Shown here in pieces: positions 54,197 through 63,910 of a DNA stretch of 64,000 nucleotides. The translations under genes and the position numbers were made by a program. Source of the stretch: an uncultured Bacteroidota bacterium (GTDB taxonomy: Bacteria; Bacteroidota; Bacteroidia; Bacteroidales; F082); assembly GCA_903891085.1 (NCBI GenBank), contig CAITDJ010000084.1, positions 39,490 through 103,489 on the forward strand, in the 5' to 3' direction. The notes beneath the pieces are model-generated. The model ran no database searches. It had not been told where the DNA came from and saw only the letters and a program-made list of their open reading frames with translations. Each line of letters begins with the position of its first letter. Positions within the stretch are counted from its first letter, which is position 1.

Positions 54197-55018
54197 CTAT
54201 ATTCCAAGTGCTTTTCGAATCATCGCATTGTACCACTTTGTTGGCAGAATTAATCCCAGTCTTTTTAAAAAACGGGCAGAAAAAGGTCCTGAATAATTTG
54301 TTTTCGGACAATTTGACGTAGCAGCCTTTATCACCAATCGTGCTATTACTTCGGGACCGGCAGTTTTTCCGGGTGTATAATTGGCGCGCATCATCTTACT
54401 CACTTTTTCAGCCATAAATTTATAGGCGGTTGTGCCAGATGTTCGATCAAGTGAGTCGAAAGCAATGTCCTGCCAACCCGTAAAGATCGGTCCCGGTTCA
54501 ATGACAATTACCTGAATACCAAAAGGCCTGAGTTCCATTCGTAAGGCATCAGAAAAACCTTCGACAGCGAATTTTGTCGCGTGATACCATGCTCCCATCG
54601 GAAAAACAATTTTTCCGGCTACCGAACTCACATTGATAATCCGGCCACTCCCTTGTTTTCGCATAAACGGAATGACAGCTTTGGTGACAGAAGCCAGGCC
54701 AAATACATTCACGTCGAACTGTCGCCGGGCTTCTTTCATCTCAACATCTTCAACCGCCCCATATGATCCATAACCAGCATTGTTTAACAACAAATCAATC
54801 CTATTGTTGTCTGCAATAATCTGGTTCACAACAGTCCGAATCTGAACTTCATCAGTAACATCCATTGGCATAACAACTGCGCCCATCGTTTTCAGATCTT
54901 CCATGAGTTCAATCCTGCGTGCCGTGGCATACACGGTGAATCCTGCGTTGATAAGTGCGATAGCACTTTCTTTCCCAATACCTAGCGATGCACCGGTAAT
55001 CAATGCGACTTTCTTCAT
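54197..55018 (-). CDS. Short-chain dehydrogenase/reductase
   Basis: A 273-residue classical SDR. TGASLGIGKE at 8-17 is the cofactor motif, NNAGYG at 79-84 follows, and the catalytic Tyr145 and Lys149 are in WYHATK, with Ser131-Ser132 in INVSSVAG. The basic residues after the glycine motif (ATARRIELME) suggest NADP preference. Substrate is unknown; the C-terminal sequence (~190-273) is the substrate cap. It stands alone between lpxA and the metallopeptidase on the minus strand, with no obvious pathway. Confidence 0.92.
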   Translation of the reverse strand: MKKVALITGASLGIGKESAIALINAGFTVYATARRIELMEDLKTMGAVVMPMDVTDEVQIRTVVNQIIADNNRIDLLLNNAGYGSYGAVEDVEMKEARRQFDVNVFGLASVTKAVIPFMRKQGSGRIINVSSVAGKIVFPMGAWYHATKFAVEGFSDALRMELRPFGIQVIVIEPGPIFTGWQDIAFDSLDRTSGTTAYKFMAEKVSKMMRANYTPGKTAGPEVIARLVIKAATSNCPKTNYSGPFSARFLKRLGLILPTKWYNAMIRKALGI

Positions 55019-55075
55019 ATAATAGCAATTATTTAGTCAGGGCTTTATCATGTGACAAGCCCAGAGATAATCAGT

Positions 55076-57124
55076 TTATTTACTTTTTTTTACTGCAATG
55101 ACTGCTTCAGCTGCAGCCTTGATCGCCGGTTTAGCAGAAATTTCATTTCCGACAGCACCTTTCATCCACAATTGAGGAATAACACGTCCCTGACGGAATG
55201 CACGATATATCTCTGTCGAGAAATCCTTATCCGAAATGTAATTACTAAACTGAAATTCGATAAGTTGCCCAATCGGATAGGCCGACAGATACAATGGACT
55301 ATCAATCATATGTGAATAAATGGCAAGAATCGGACTGTCCTTAATGCCAAAAACCGGAGCAAAATAAGTATTCCAGGTTTCAACTGCAATTTGAATAACT
55401 GCTTGTTTCAGTTCTTCGGCATTGGCATCAGGATGTGCATATAACCAGCGCCAAACCTGTATGTCAACCAATGATACACCCATAATTTCGGCATTCGACC
55501 AAAGATTATCAAGTGCATCCAAATGCTTCTTCATCTCATTTTGCTGTTCCAATCCTAGCAATTCAAGATCTCGGGCCTGAAAAACAAAAGCAAGAGCCTC
55601 AGTAAATGAAGTATTCGGAACGCCATTTAACATATAATAATCCACGTTGTGAAGCGAAATCGTTTGTTCAACATTGTGGCCAAATTCATGCACTGCAATA
55701 TTATAACCTTTATAATCCATCCCATCGGCACCGATGCGGGTACGCAGGCGTGCTTTGTCTGATTTCATCATGGCACCCCAAGCATGACCAGCACCGCGTG
55801 AAGGATCAACGATTATTTTTGAAGCGATGGACGCAGCTGAGTCAGCAGTGAAACCAAATTTTACCAATATGTTTGGTAAATCACTTTCGAAGGCCTCTTT
55901 ATTTGGATATTTGGATTTCAATGTGTTGTTTATCATATTAATATCGAGTGTCGAACGTGTTTTAAAGCCATCATACCAGATGTCCCAAGGCTGCAATTTT
56001 CGGCCCAGCCTGTTTTCAATTACCTTACCAACTTCTCTAAATTCAGCACTTTGCAATACCTCTTTAAACACTTTTTCAATGTCTTCAACGGGAATTTCCA
56101 TCTCCTCTTCAAACTTCCGTTGAATGTAATTTGGAAAATGTGGCGAGTTGGCGTCAATTCCTTTTGTTGCCTGAAACAAATTCAACAATTGCCGATACCG
56201 AAGATCCTTCTCCATTTCAAAAGCAACTTCTTTATCGCCCTGAAATACTTTGTTTGTAAAAGGATTCCAGGTAAATTGATTATTGTTGATTACTGTTTTT
56301 GGTATTTCCTGTTTGATAATCCTTAACATCACTTCATAGATGGTGGCTTGCTTATCCAACCCATTTTTTTGTGAATAATTCGATTTCAATTCATCACGTA
56401 ATCCCCAGTGGGTGATCAGTTTCATATCAGCCGGAAAAGCAGAAGCTCCCTTTTTATCAATCAGATTTCCCATATAAATATTATAATCAGCAATATAGGC
56501 ATCTGCATCAGATACAACCTGCGCGTAGTGTTGCAGAACGGCAGCAGGAATTCTTGATTTAAACATATCTCCCATTCGGGCATAAGCCCAATCGAGACGT
56601 GTCCATTGTCCGGCATTTACTGTCTTTTCATGAAGTGAATAAAAAGGAAAATTAAGTATCGTTATGAATGCCAATTGATTTGCAAACATATCATCATTGA
56701 AGTGAGCCTCCGGACTGAAACCACCATATATGCGATCGATGGGCAATATCTCACCTTTCTCGACATGCAACGGAATTTTGAAACCTACACTTACTTTATT
56801 GAAACTCCCGAGAATCAACTCAAGGTTGTCCTGCATCCTGAAAAACATGGCTTCACGTTCGGAGGCAGTTTTTGAGGAATAGGTTTCACACATGATAGCA
56901 AAATCAGCCGGTGTACCATCTGCCTCGGTCCAAAAATAGGCTGCCTGCCTAACACCACGATCGATACGATCGAATTGATTTTCCTGGGCATCAGATTTCA
57001 GTTTCGAGATAACAGAAACAATTGTTTCCTCGGAAATAAAAGTGCTCACAGTTGCTGCTGTAGCAATGGAACTCATTGTAAAACTGAACATTACAATGAA
57101 TGAGATAATCATGTACTTTTTCAT
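55076..57124 (-). CDS. Secreted HEFGH metallopeptidase, family uncertain
   Basis: A 682-residue exported protein with a signal peptide (MKKYMIISFIVMFSFTMSS). Residues ~100-470 are mainly helical, and the zinc motif is HEFGH at 479-483 with a candidate third ligand Glu509 in SFTEALAF, 26 residues after the second His. That spacing resembles M3-type gluzincins (HExGH...E), but no family match is claimed. It is followed by RIIKQE-type helices and a ~170-residue C-terminal tail. The substrate is unknown; the signal peptide suggests a periplasmic oligopeptidase. It starts 9 nt after the small membrane protein gene, so they are cotranscribed. Confidence 0.7.
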   Translation of the reverse strand: MKKYMIISFIVMFSFTMSSIATAATVSTFISEETIVSVISKLKSDAQENQFDRIDRGVRQAAYFWTEADGTPADFAIMCETYSSKTASEREAMFFRMQDNLELILGSFNKVSVGFKIPLHVEKGEILPIDRIYGGFSPEAHFNDDMFANQLAFITILNFPFYSLHEKTVNAGQWTRLDWAYARMGDMFKSRIPAAVLQHYAQVVSDADAYIADYNIYMGNLIDKKGASAFPADMKLITHWGLRDELKSNYSQKNGLDKQATIYEVMLRIIKQEIPKTVINNNQFTWNPFTNKVFQGDKEVAFEMEKDLRYRQLLNLFQATKGIDANSPHFPNYIQRKFEEEMEIPVEDIEKVFKEVLQSAEFREVGKVIENRLGRKLQPWDIWYDGFKTRSTLDINMINNTLKSKYPNKEAFESDLPNILVKFGFTADSAASIASKIIVDPSRGAGHAWGAMMKSDKARLRTRIGADGMDYKGYNIAVHEFGHNVEQTISLHNVDYYMLNGVPNTSFTEALAFVFQARDLELLGLEQQNEMKKHLDALDNLWSNAEIMGVSLVDIQVWRWLYAHPDANAEELKQAVIQIAVETWNTYFAPVFGIKDSPILAIYSHMIDSPLYLSAYPIGQLIEFQFSNYISDKDFSTEIYRAFRQGRVIPQLWMKGAVGNEISAKPAIKAAAEAVIAVKKSK

Positions 57125-57133
57125 TTTCAGAAA

Positions 57134-57550
57134 TTATTTAGGGAATGAATGTTTCATAACTTTTTTGGCAAGCAGACCACCTATCAAGGCAAAAGGAATA
57201 TATACCAACATACTGACCAACACAAACCAGATAGGGTGAGGAATCATAAACAGGTTAATGACACCACCAAGCATTAACACTGAACCGGAAATAACGGCCA
57301 GCATCGTTTGTTTGCCAATCAGTGAGGCAATGAATCCTCCGATAAATGAACCAATTATATAGGCGAGTAGTACAAAAAGCAATATTTCGGGTGAAATCAA
57401 CGCAAATAGGGCTTCAGTATCCTGCATTTCGGCAGTCTGAGTTATTTCTTGAGGGATCGGAAAAAGCTTGTGACCTAATGCTTCAACAAGACCTATAACC
57501 AGCATTCCGGATACAAATCCACTCAACACAGCAAGAATTTTTCGAAGCAT
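57134..57550 (-). CDS. Small four-helix membrane protein
   Basis: A 138-residue protein with about four transmembrane helices (near 7-25, 54-78, 84-103 and 108-130). No motif of a known transporter or enzyme was recognised; a Gly-rich IGSFIGGFIASLIG pattern suggests helix packing. It lies 9 nt upstream of the HEFGH metallopeptidase gene on the minus strand and may be its membrane partner (inference from operon only). Confidence 0.6.
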   Translation of the reverse strand: MLRKILAVLSGFVSGMLVIGLVEALGHKLFPIPQEITQTAEMQDTEALFALISPEILLFVLLAYIIGSFIGGFIASLIGKQTMLAVISGSVLMLGGVINLFMIPHPIWFVLVSMLVYIPFALIGGLLAKKVMKHSFPK

Positions 57551-57629
57551 GATAAACGAGATTGTTTACATATTAAATAAAAGAAGAACAAAGATCAATA
57601 ATTTATGCCGACAAGTGAACGAATAAAAC

Positions 57630-58781
57630 TCAATTTTCATCAGGGAAGCTCACGGGAGATGAAAAGTTCGGATTTGAGAGGAAATCATCATCCTGCAAAC
57701 TCAACATAAAGGCTTTCAAATCAGCTTTTTCCGTCATTGTAAGCTGAACACCTCCCCTGACTGCATGGTGCATTAATGGATCGATCAAGGGAGAAAGCTG
57801 AACCCCGGAAGAATAGAAATCGATGACTTTGTCAAGCGAATTATATCTGCCATCGTGCATATATGGTGCAGTCATGGCAATGTTACGCAATGTCGGAGCC
57901 TTGTATTTACCCCTGTCGCTTTCCAAACCAGTAACTGAATAGCGGTCAAAGGGGTCAGAATAGGTGGTATCCTTTCCATTATTATAGAATAAATGTGTTG
58001 TGAAAAGCGGATTCGCTGATCCTCCGTGACAATGAAAACAGTCGGCCCCATCTTCAGTTGTAAACAACACATAACCATTGAGTTCCGATGGTGAAAGTTG
58101 TAATTCTCCGCGCAAATATTTATCAAAACGGGAATCAGTAGAAACCAGTGAACGCACGAACTGGGCAATAGCCTTTTCGATATGATCAAACGTAACCACT
58201 TCAGAACCAAATGCTTTGCCAAACAATTCAGGATAACCTTTGATGCCTTGAAACAGATTTTTCACCTGATTTGTGTCACCCATCAGTTCGTTTTCAGCGG
58301 TAACGCCAATTCTCACAAAATCTTCAATATTTTGGAATCGTTGATCAGTATTATCAGGAAAAAGAAAACCATTCCAGCCATATCCTGAAAAATTCCAAAC
58401 AAGATTTACTAGCGGAAGCATCACATGAGGCAGGTATTCACCGCTTAATCCATGTACAAATCCACCTTGAAAAACCGGATGATTGATACCTGCTTCAAAA
58501 CTATTAGCCTGAATATGGCAGGTGCCGCAACTCATCAATGAGTCAGGGTGTGTTCGACCACTCAACCGACCATCATAAAATAAATATCTTCCCAGCTTCA
58601 CACCTTCTTCCGTCATGGGATTATCCGAAGGAATATTCATGGATGTAGGAAACGGAAAAGGAACCTCAATCAGGTAAGGGGTTGGTTTGAAGGGTTGAAT
58701 ATCATCGGGCTTGTTTGTGCATCCTGAAAAAAGAAATAAAGTAAAGAAAACTAAGACAGAAAACCATGACTGACGCAACAT
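57630..58781 (-). CDS. MbnH-like di-heme cytochrome c peroxidase-family lipoprotein
   Basis: A 383-residue lipoprotein (lipobox FSGC, Cys21). Two c-type haem sites are present: CGTCH (85-89) and CFHCH (248-252), the di-heme pattern of the bacterial cytochrome c peroxidase/MauG superfamily. Its partner, the MbnP-like gene, lies directly upstream (3-nt gap). In characterised pairs MbnH oxidises a Trp of MbnP to kynurenine, making a copper-binding site, and such pairs occur widely outside methanobactin operons. Here no methanobactin precursor is visible, so the modified protein probably serves copper handling on the cell surface; that is inference. A simple H2O2 peroxidase is the alternative. 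Confidence 0.85.
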   Translation of the reverse strand: MLRQSWFSVLVFFTLFLFSGCTNKPDDIQPFKPTPYLIEVPFPFPTSMNIPSDNPMTEEGVKLGRYLFYDGRLSGRTHPDSLMSCGTCHIQANSFEAGINHPVFQGGFVHGLSGEYLPHVMLPLVNLVWNFSGYGWNGFLFPDNTDQRFQNIEDFVRIGVTAENELMGDTNQVKNLFQGIKGYPELFGKAFGSEVVTFDHIEKAIAQFVRSLVSTDSRFDKYLRGELQLSPSELNGYVLFTTEDGADCFHCHGGSANPLFTTHLFYNNGKDTTYSDPFDRYSVTGLESDRGKYKAPTLRNIAMTAPYMHDGRYNSLDKVIDFYSSGVQLSPLIDPLMHHAVRGGVQLTMTEKADLKAFMLSLQDDDFLSNPNFSSPVSFPDEN

Positions 58782-58784
58782 CTG

Positions 58785-59657
58785 TTATTGGTTTTCATTG
58801 CTGAAACGAAATACTTTTTGACCGTTAATTCGCGCAATATCCTGAGCCTGTTGTTGTTGCATTATACTCCCTCCCCAATCATCATGATTATAAGGTGGAT
58901 TGCCTTCAAACCATTTTTCTATTTGCATCTCCACATTTATGCTGGATTCCGAGCCAGAAACAATGCTGAAATCAAGATCCTGCGAAACTTCAAAATAATT
59001 TTGCACGAAGGAACTCACGTCGGGTAATGTATATGGTGGGTTAAAACCTTCACAATGGGCATATGAATCTGCGCTCCCAAACTCAAAATAATGAGCTAAT
59101 CCACTGGATTTCTGATAATAATTCTGCCCGATTCCCAAATGGAAATTGTAAGGTGCTAACTGCCCCATTGTATTCATCCATTTTCCGTTCAGTTTCATAT
59201 AATGATAGCCACCACCCAGATAATCAGGCCAAAACATAAATGATTCGGGTGGGTTAACAAACCGGTAAGAGGTGTTTTTTTCTTCATTAAGCCCAAAAGT
59301 GAATTTCACAGCATTGTAATTTCCGGCAGGTAAATCTTCGAGTAAAACAGAACAGGTTTCATGCAAATCGGTATCAATATAAAAAACCCCGTCTCCTTTG
59401 ACTATTTTAACAACAATTCCATCTGAATTCACTAATTCAATATCCGACAAAAACCATTGAATATTGCTCACCTGATATTGGTTTCCAGCCCTATTTTGGT
59501 ACAATAACACATCTTTTTGAAATACATTACCATCAATGGTATGTAACAGTTTCAAGGCAACTGTTCCGGTTTTAACTTCCACCTTAACAGGTTCTTTCGA
59601 ACAGGAAGCCAGCATCAGTACAATGCAAATAATCAACAATAATTTAGGTGTTTTCAT
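58785..59657 (-). CDS. MbnP-like copper-binding lipoprotein
   Basis: A 290-residue lipoprotein (lipobox ASC, Cys19). The family pattern is visible: VALKLLHTIDG near the N-terminus, SNIQWFLSDIELV, LPAGNYNAVKFTFGL, FMFWPDYLGGGYHYMKLNGKW, and the FHLGIGQNY region. Conserved Trp and His residues (Trp-Pro near 144, His-Tyr near 152) provide candidates for the MbnH target and copper ligands. No kynurenine can be read from DNA. It is the first gene of the pair, 3 nt before the di-heme enzyme, and has 37 nt between it and the LUD gene. Confidence 0.82.
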   Translation of the reverse strand: MKTPKLLLIICIVLMLASCSKEPVKVEVKTGTVALKLLHTIDGNVFQKDVLLYQNRAGNQYQVSNIQWFLSDIELVNSDGIVVKIVKGDGVFYIDTDLHETCSVLLEDLPAGNYNAVKFTFGLNEEKNTSYRFVNPPESFMFWPDYLGGGYHYMKLNGKWMNTMGQLAPYNFHLGIGQNYYQKSSGLAHYFEFGSADSYAHCEGFNPPYTLPDVSSFVQNYFEVSQDLDFSIVSGSESSINVEMQIEKWFEGNPPYNHDDWGGSIMQQQQAQDIARINGQKVFRFSNENQ

Positions 59658-59694
59658 TATTGTATGAATAAAGAAGACTTTAAATAATCAGTTT

Positions 59695-60345
59695 CTACAA
59701 ATCATCAATCAGAAACACATACAATTCCTTAGGCCCATGTGCACCCATCACCAGTGTCTTCTCAATATCAGCCGTTCGGCTTGCACCTGTGATAATGGTA
59801 ATTTGCGAAGGCAAACCTTCCACATATTTTGTTTTTAATTCCTGAAATGCCACTTTTATTGACGGGACCACCTGTGAAGTGTAGGCAAGTACCAAATGAA
59901 TATCCGGATATGCATAAGCACTTCGCGAACCGCTATTAGTATCTGTAACAACAATACTTCCGGTTCGGGCAATAAGCTTCTCACAACTTGTTAAACCAAC
60001 CACCTCGCCGGCGGAATCTTCCATCACATCTGCATGATGTGAAATATGACCAGCTTCTAATACGGAAGCGATTTTTTCGCTCACGCACCAAATCGATGGC
60101 CAGGCTTTTTGCTCCATCAGAATTTTCAAATCGTCGAGAAAATACTTTTCGTTTTCGCAATAAATGAACTTACCACCAAGCGCGATGAGTTCGTTGGCAA
60201 AGATTATTTCCAACCCTTCGCTGTCATCAAGTTTGTACATCACATCTGATGTCAGGTCGATATCGATATAAGGATTTTCGGTTTTCTCGATCAAGGCGTT
60301 GCGCACCTTGGTCAGGATTTGTTCGCGATGAGTACTTTCTTTCAT
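59695..60345 (-). CDS. LUD-domain (LutC/YkgG-like) protein
   Basis: A 216-residue protein of the LUD family. Markers are TGSIVVTDTNSGSRSAYAYPDIHLVL near 130-155 and the C-terminal TIITGASRTADIEKTLVMGAHGP. In lactate-utilising bacteria LutC works with LutA and LutB, but those genes are absent here, and Bacteroidota frequently carry a single LUD gene downstream of ftsH. The role is therefore uncertain. It starts 29 nt after the ftsH stop. Confidence 0.88.
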   Translation of the reverse strand: MKESTHREQILTKVRNALIEKTENPYIDIDLTSDVMYKLDDSEGLEIIFANELIALGGKFIYCENEKYFLDDLKILMEQKAWPSIWCVSEKIASVLEAGHISHHADVMEDSAGEVVGLTSCEKLIARTGSIVVTDTNSGSRSAYAYPDIHLVLAYTSQVVPSIKVAFQELKTKYVEGLPSQITIITGASRTADIEKTLVMGAHGPKELYVFLIDDL

Positions 60346-60374
60346 CTTATCCGGATTATTAACTTGTTGAAAAA

Positions 60375-62417
60375 TTAATTAGAAAGTGTTGTTGATGTAT
60401 TGTTATCGTCAATTATATCTTTTCCCTCCTCAACAACAGGTAAAGCAGGCACAGTTGTATTTAAAGATTTCGTTGCGGTCAACTCTTCTTTTTTCCATGG
60501 TCTCTTGCCAAAAATCTTTTCAAGATCTTCACCAAAAATCACTTCTTTTTCCAGCAGCTGGCTTGCTAATGTTTCGAGCCCCTCTTTGTGTTCACTGAGT
60601 ATTTTTAAGGCCTTTTGATAAGCTCCTTCAATCATCTGACTTATTTCCTCATCGATGATTACATTGGTTTTTTCACTAAAAGGCTTATTGAATGCATATT
60701 CCTGTTGTCCTGTTGAATCGTAAAAACTGACATTGCCAAGTTTTTTACTCAATCCATAATAAGTTACCATTGCATAGGCCTGTTTGGTCACTTTTTCAAG
60801 ATCGTTGAGTGCGCCTGTCGATATCTTGCCAAAAATAATCTGTTCAGCAGCACGACCCGCCAAAGTGGCAGTAATTTCGTCCATCATCTGCTCATAAGTC
60901 GACAGCTGGCGCTCCTCAGGCAGATACCAGGCTGCACCAAGTGATTTACCCCTTGGAATAATCGTCACTTTGACAAGCGGATGGGCGTGCTCAAGCAGCC
61001 AGCTAACAGCTGCATGACCAGCTTCGTGAAATGCTATTACTTTTTTCTCTGAAACTGAGATAATCTTATTCTTTTTTTCCAGACCGCCCACGATACGGTC
61101 AATAGCGTCCATAAAGTCCTGCTTGGTAATTGATTCACCACCATGACGGGCGGCAATAAGTGCTGCTTCGTTACAAACATTGGCGATATCGGCTCCCGAG
61201 AAACCCGGAGTTTGTTTTGCCAGAAATTCCTTATCAACCCCCGGATCGAGTTTGAGAGGGCGCATATGCACCTCAAATATTTCTTTTCTACCTTCCAAAT
61301 CAGGAAGTTCTACATAAATCTGACGGTCGAATCGTCCGGCACGCATCAGGGCGCGATCTAAAATATCAGCACGGTTGGTTGCTGCCAACACAATAACTCC
61401 TGAATTGGTTCCAAAACCGTCCATTTCAGTAAGCAACTGATTCAATGTATTTTCTCTTTCGTCATTCCCCCCGGTTGCGGCATTTTTTCCACGGGCACGC
61501 CCGATCGCATCGATTTCGTCGATAAAAATGATACAAGGCGACTTCTCCTTGGCTTGTTTAAATAAATCTCTCACACGCGAAGCACCAACGCCAACAAACA
61601 TTTCAACAAAATCGGAACCTGATATTGAAAAGAAAGGAACGTGCGCTTCACCGGCTACTGATTTTGCAAGCAGGGTTTTACCTGTTCCGGGAGGGCCAAC
61701 CAGTAAAACACCTTTAGGGATTTTACCGCCCAGTTTAGTGTATTTATCAGGTGTCCGAAGGAAATCAACGATTTCGATAATCTCTACTTTCGCCTCTTCT
61801 AAACCAGCAACATCCTTGAACGTTACATTTACATTTGTATTTTTATCGAATAATTGTGCTTTTGATTTGCCAATATTGAAAATTTGTCCACCAGGACCGC
61901 CACCGCCACGACTCATCATACGCATAATAAAGAACCAAACACCCACCAGTAATAATACCGGCAATATCCAACCGATTATTTCGCCACCCCAGTTACGCCG
62001 GTTAATATTATTGACATAAATAACCGGTGACTTGCCTTCCTGTGCTGTCTGAACAAATTGTTCAAACTGTTCAATCGAACCAATTTGAAATGTGTAATCA
62101 GGTTTTGGGCCTCCAATATTGCTTGTCAACCCGTTTCCTTTTTCATCTTTCTTGTATTTGGTCTTGCTCTCAGGTTTTAGAAAAATCTCAGCAATCTCTT
62201 TATTAACCAGATCAATCTTTTGGATATCCTGATTCTGAAGCAATTCCATCAATTTACCTTTTTCAATAGATTCGGTTGCTGAATCAAAATTAAGTAACTG
62301 CAAACCAATAAATACAATGGCTAATACTCCATAAATCCAATAAAAATTAAATTTTGGTTTGTTTGTGTCAGTTGGTTTATTCGCCTTCTTTTGGCTGTCA
62401 TTTTGTTCCTCTTTCAT
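60375..62417 (-). CDS. ftsH: Membrane AAA+ zinc protease FtsH
   Basis: The 680-residue protease degrades membrane and regulatory proteins; in E. coli it controls LpxC. Two transmembrane helices (~25-41, ~147-166) flank a periplasmic domain. AAA motifs are Walker A GPPGTGKT (241-248), [11 protein letters not shown] near 296-306 and the second-region [21 protein letters not shown]. The zinc site HEAGH is at 464-468. An acidic linker-like C-terminal tail follows. The ATG at 62417 is standard. It is downstream of rsfS and upstream of the LUD gene. Confidence 0.97.
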   Translation of the reverse strand: MKEEQNDSQKKANKPTDTNKPKFNFYWIYGVLAIVFIGLQLLNFDSATESIEKGKLMELLQNQDIQKIDLVNKEIAEIFLKPESKTKYKKDEKGNGLTSNIGGPKPDYTFQIGSIEQFEQFVQTAQEGKSPVIYVNNINRRNWGGEIIGWILPVLLLVGVWFFIMRMMSRGGGGPGGQIFNIGKSKAQLFDKNTNVNVTFKDVAGLEEAKVEIIEIVDFLRTPDKYTKLGGKIPKGVLLVGPPGTGKTLLAKSVAGEAHVPFFSISGSDFVEMFVGVGASRVRDLFKQAKEKSPCIIFIDEIDAIGRARGKNAATGGNDERENTLNQLLTEMDGFGTNSGVIVLAATNRADILDRALMRAGRFDRQIYVELPDLEGRKEIFEVHMRPLKLDPGVDKEFLAKQTPGFSGADIANVCNEAALIAARHGGESITKQDFMDAIDRIVGGLEKKNKIISVSEKKVIAFHEAGHAAVSWLLEHAHPLVKVTIIPRGKSLGAAWYLPEERQLSTYEQMMDEITATLAGRAAEQIIFGKISTGALNDLEKVTKQAYAMVTYYGLSKKLGNVSFYDSTGQQEYAFNKPFSEKTNVIIDEEISQMIEGAYQKALKILSEHKEGLETLASQLLEKEVIFGEDLEKIFGKRPWKKEELTATKSLNTTVPALPVVEEGKDIIDDNNTSTTLSN

Positions 62418-62460
62418 CAGAATGCTATCTAGCTTAAATCGTTAATTCTTTAATAAATAA

Positions 62461-62832
62461 TTATTCGTCGTACGCAATTATCTCCGCATCAGCCCACAAA
62501 TCCTCCAATTGGTAGAATGAACGTGTGGTGTTTAAAAACACATGCACAACAATATCAAGGTAGTCTATCAAAATCCATTCCGAATTTTCAAATCCTTCGA
62601 AATGATACGTTTTTATTCCAGTTTCAGCAAGGACATTATCTATAATATGATCGGCGATTGCTTTTACTTGGTTTTTTGAGTTTGCATGGCAGATAACAAA
62701 ATAGTCGGTAACTGCAGCATGTATCTTTTGCAGATTCAGACTCAATATTTCACTTCCTTTTTTATCCTGCATTGATTTTATAACACAAGAAAGCAGTTTA
62801 TCTGAACTCTCTGTTACCTTTTTTTCCTTCAT
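62461..62832 (-). CDS. rsfS: Ribosomal silencing factor RsfS
   Basis: The 123-residue protein binds L14 of the large subunit and blocks subunit joining when nutrients are low. Family motifs are the central DYFVICHANSKNQVKAIADHI and the C-terminal GFENSEWILIDYLDIVVHVF with TRSFYQLEDLWADAE after it. It begins the rsfS-ftsH-LUD transcript, divergent from birA, a common Bacteroidota order. Confidence 0.95.
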   Translation of the reverse strand: MKEKKVTESSDKLLSCVIKSMQDKKGSEILSLNLQKIHAAVTDYFVICHANSKNQVKAIADHIIDNVLAETGIKTYHFEGFENSEWILIDYLDIVVHVFLNTTRSFYQLEDLWADAEIIAYDE

Positions 62833-62855
62833 ACAATTTACTCACATTAACCAAA

Positions 62856-62863
62856 CAAAATTA
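62856..62863 (-). promoter_or_regulatory. Candidate -7 element for rsfS-ftsH-LUD
   Basis: TAATTTTG on the minus strand fits TAnnTTTG, 24 nt before the rsfS ATG. The -33 region is unclear. The divergent birA gene begins 108 nt further to the right. Confidence 0.4.
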
Positions 62864-62970
62864 ACCAAATTAATGTTCATTGGCTACATTGATTTCATTG
62901 TCTTTCACACATGAAAATTGTGTTGTATTTTTAGAAATTCTTTACGCCATTTATTATAAAATTCAAACGG

Positions 62971-63720
62971 ATGAAATCAATATACAATTTAGTTCATTTC
63001 GATGAAATCGGATCGACCAATAAGAAAATGCAGGAGGATGTATTGGGGGGAATGAATTTGATAAATCATGTTTATTACACTGATTTTCAAACTAATGGCA
63101 GAGGTATTGACACCAACTCCTGGCACAGTGAAGCAAAAGAGAATCTATTGTTTTCGTTAGCAATAAAACCGGAAAATCTGGAACCGGTACATCAGTTTAT
63201 GCTAACCAAAGCGATTTCACTGGCAGTTGTTGACGCAGTTTCATTGTATCTTGACGCTGAAAAACTAACAATAAAATGGCCAAATGACATTTATTACGAT
63301 AATTCGAAGCTTGCAGGTATCCTGATTTCCAACACAATCAATGCGAATGAGCTGGAGCTATCAATTATTGGAATTGGCCTAAATGTCAATCAATCGCACT
63401 TTCCAAAAACACTGCCAAACCCTATATCCTTCAATCAGATAACGAATAAACAATATGATACATCGGATGTCCTGAACACAGTATTACAGGCAATCACTGA
63501 CAGGCTCACTCAATTGAAAGAGATTGACTTACATCACTTTATTGGTTTTGAATATTTAAGAAGAATGTATCGGTTAGAAGCCTGGGAGCAGTATAGGCAT
63601 CATAGTGAGATCATAAAAGCAAGGATTTTGGGCGTTAACAATTATGGTCAATTAAATCTGGAATCAGAAAGTGGTGAAATGCTTCATTGTGATTTTAAGG
63701 AAGTGGAGTTTATCATTTGA
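62971..63720 (+). CDS. birA: Biotin protein ligase (BirA-type, no repressor domain)
   Basis: The 249-residue enzyme attaches biotin to biotin carboxyl carrier proteins such as that of acetyl-CoA carboxylase. The biotinyl-5'-AMP site shows as GSTNKKM near the N-terminus, TNGRGIDTNSW around 46-56 and KWPNDIYYDNSKLAGILI near 100-117. There is no N-terminal winged helix, so it is a class I ligase that cannot repress transcription. It is divergent from rsfS and convergent with the rRNA operon. Confidence 0.94.
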   Translation: MKSIYNLVHFDEIGSTNKKMQEDVLGGMNLINHVYYTDFQTNGRGIDTNSWHSEAKENLLFSLAIKPENLEPVHQFMLTKAISLAVVDAVSLYLDAEKLTIKWPNDIYYDNSKLAGILISNTINANELELSIIGIGLNVNQSHFPKTLPNPISFNQITNKQYDTSDVLNTVLQAITDRLTQLKEIDLHHFIGFEYLRRMYRLEAWEQYRHHSEIIKARILGVNNYGQLNLESESGEMLHCDFKEVEFII

Positions 63721-63871
63721 GGATAAAAGTTGATCGTACAAATAGAAAATATAACCGAATAAATACTAATCCGGTCAAATTTCAATTCTCTTTTTTTAAA
63801 TATCTTAGTAAATCTCTCTATTTCGGTTAACACAAGAAATCGGCATTTCATATGTGTTTCGCCATAAAAGC

Positions 63872-63903
63872 AAAAAACCCCAAAGCGAAGGCTCAGGGGT
63901 TTT
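63872..63903 (-). terminator. Intrinsic terminator of the rRNA operon
   Basis: On the minus strand, AAAACCCC (from 63903) pairs with GGGGTTTT (to 63874), with an inner AGC/GCT stem and tetraloop (63884-63893), and a T-run TTTTTTGC follows. It lies just beyond the 5S rRNA 3' end and is convergent with birA. Confidence 0.85.
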
Positions 63904-63910
63904 GTTAAGG

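Noticed and set aside
63752..63829. 8-base inverted repeat (TAACCGAA and TTCGGTTA) between birA and the rRNA terminator
   Set aside because: The arms are 62 nt apart with no stable fold or T-run; probably chance in AT-rich sequence.
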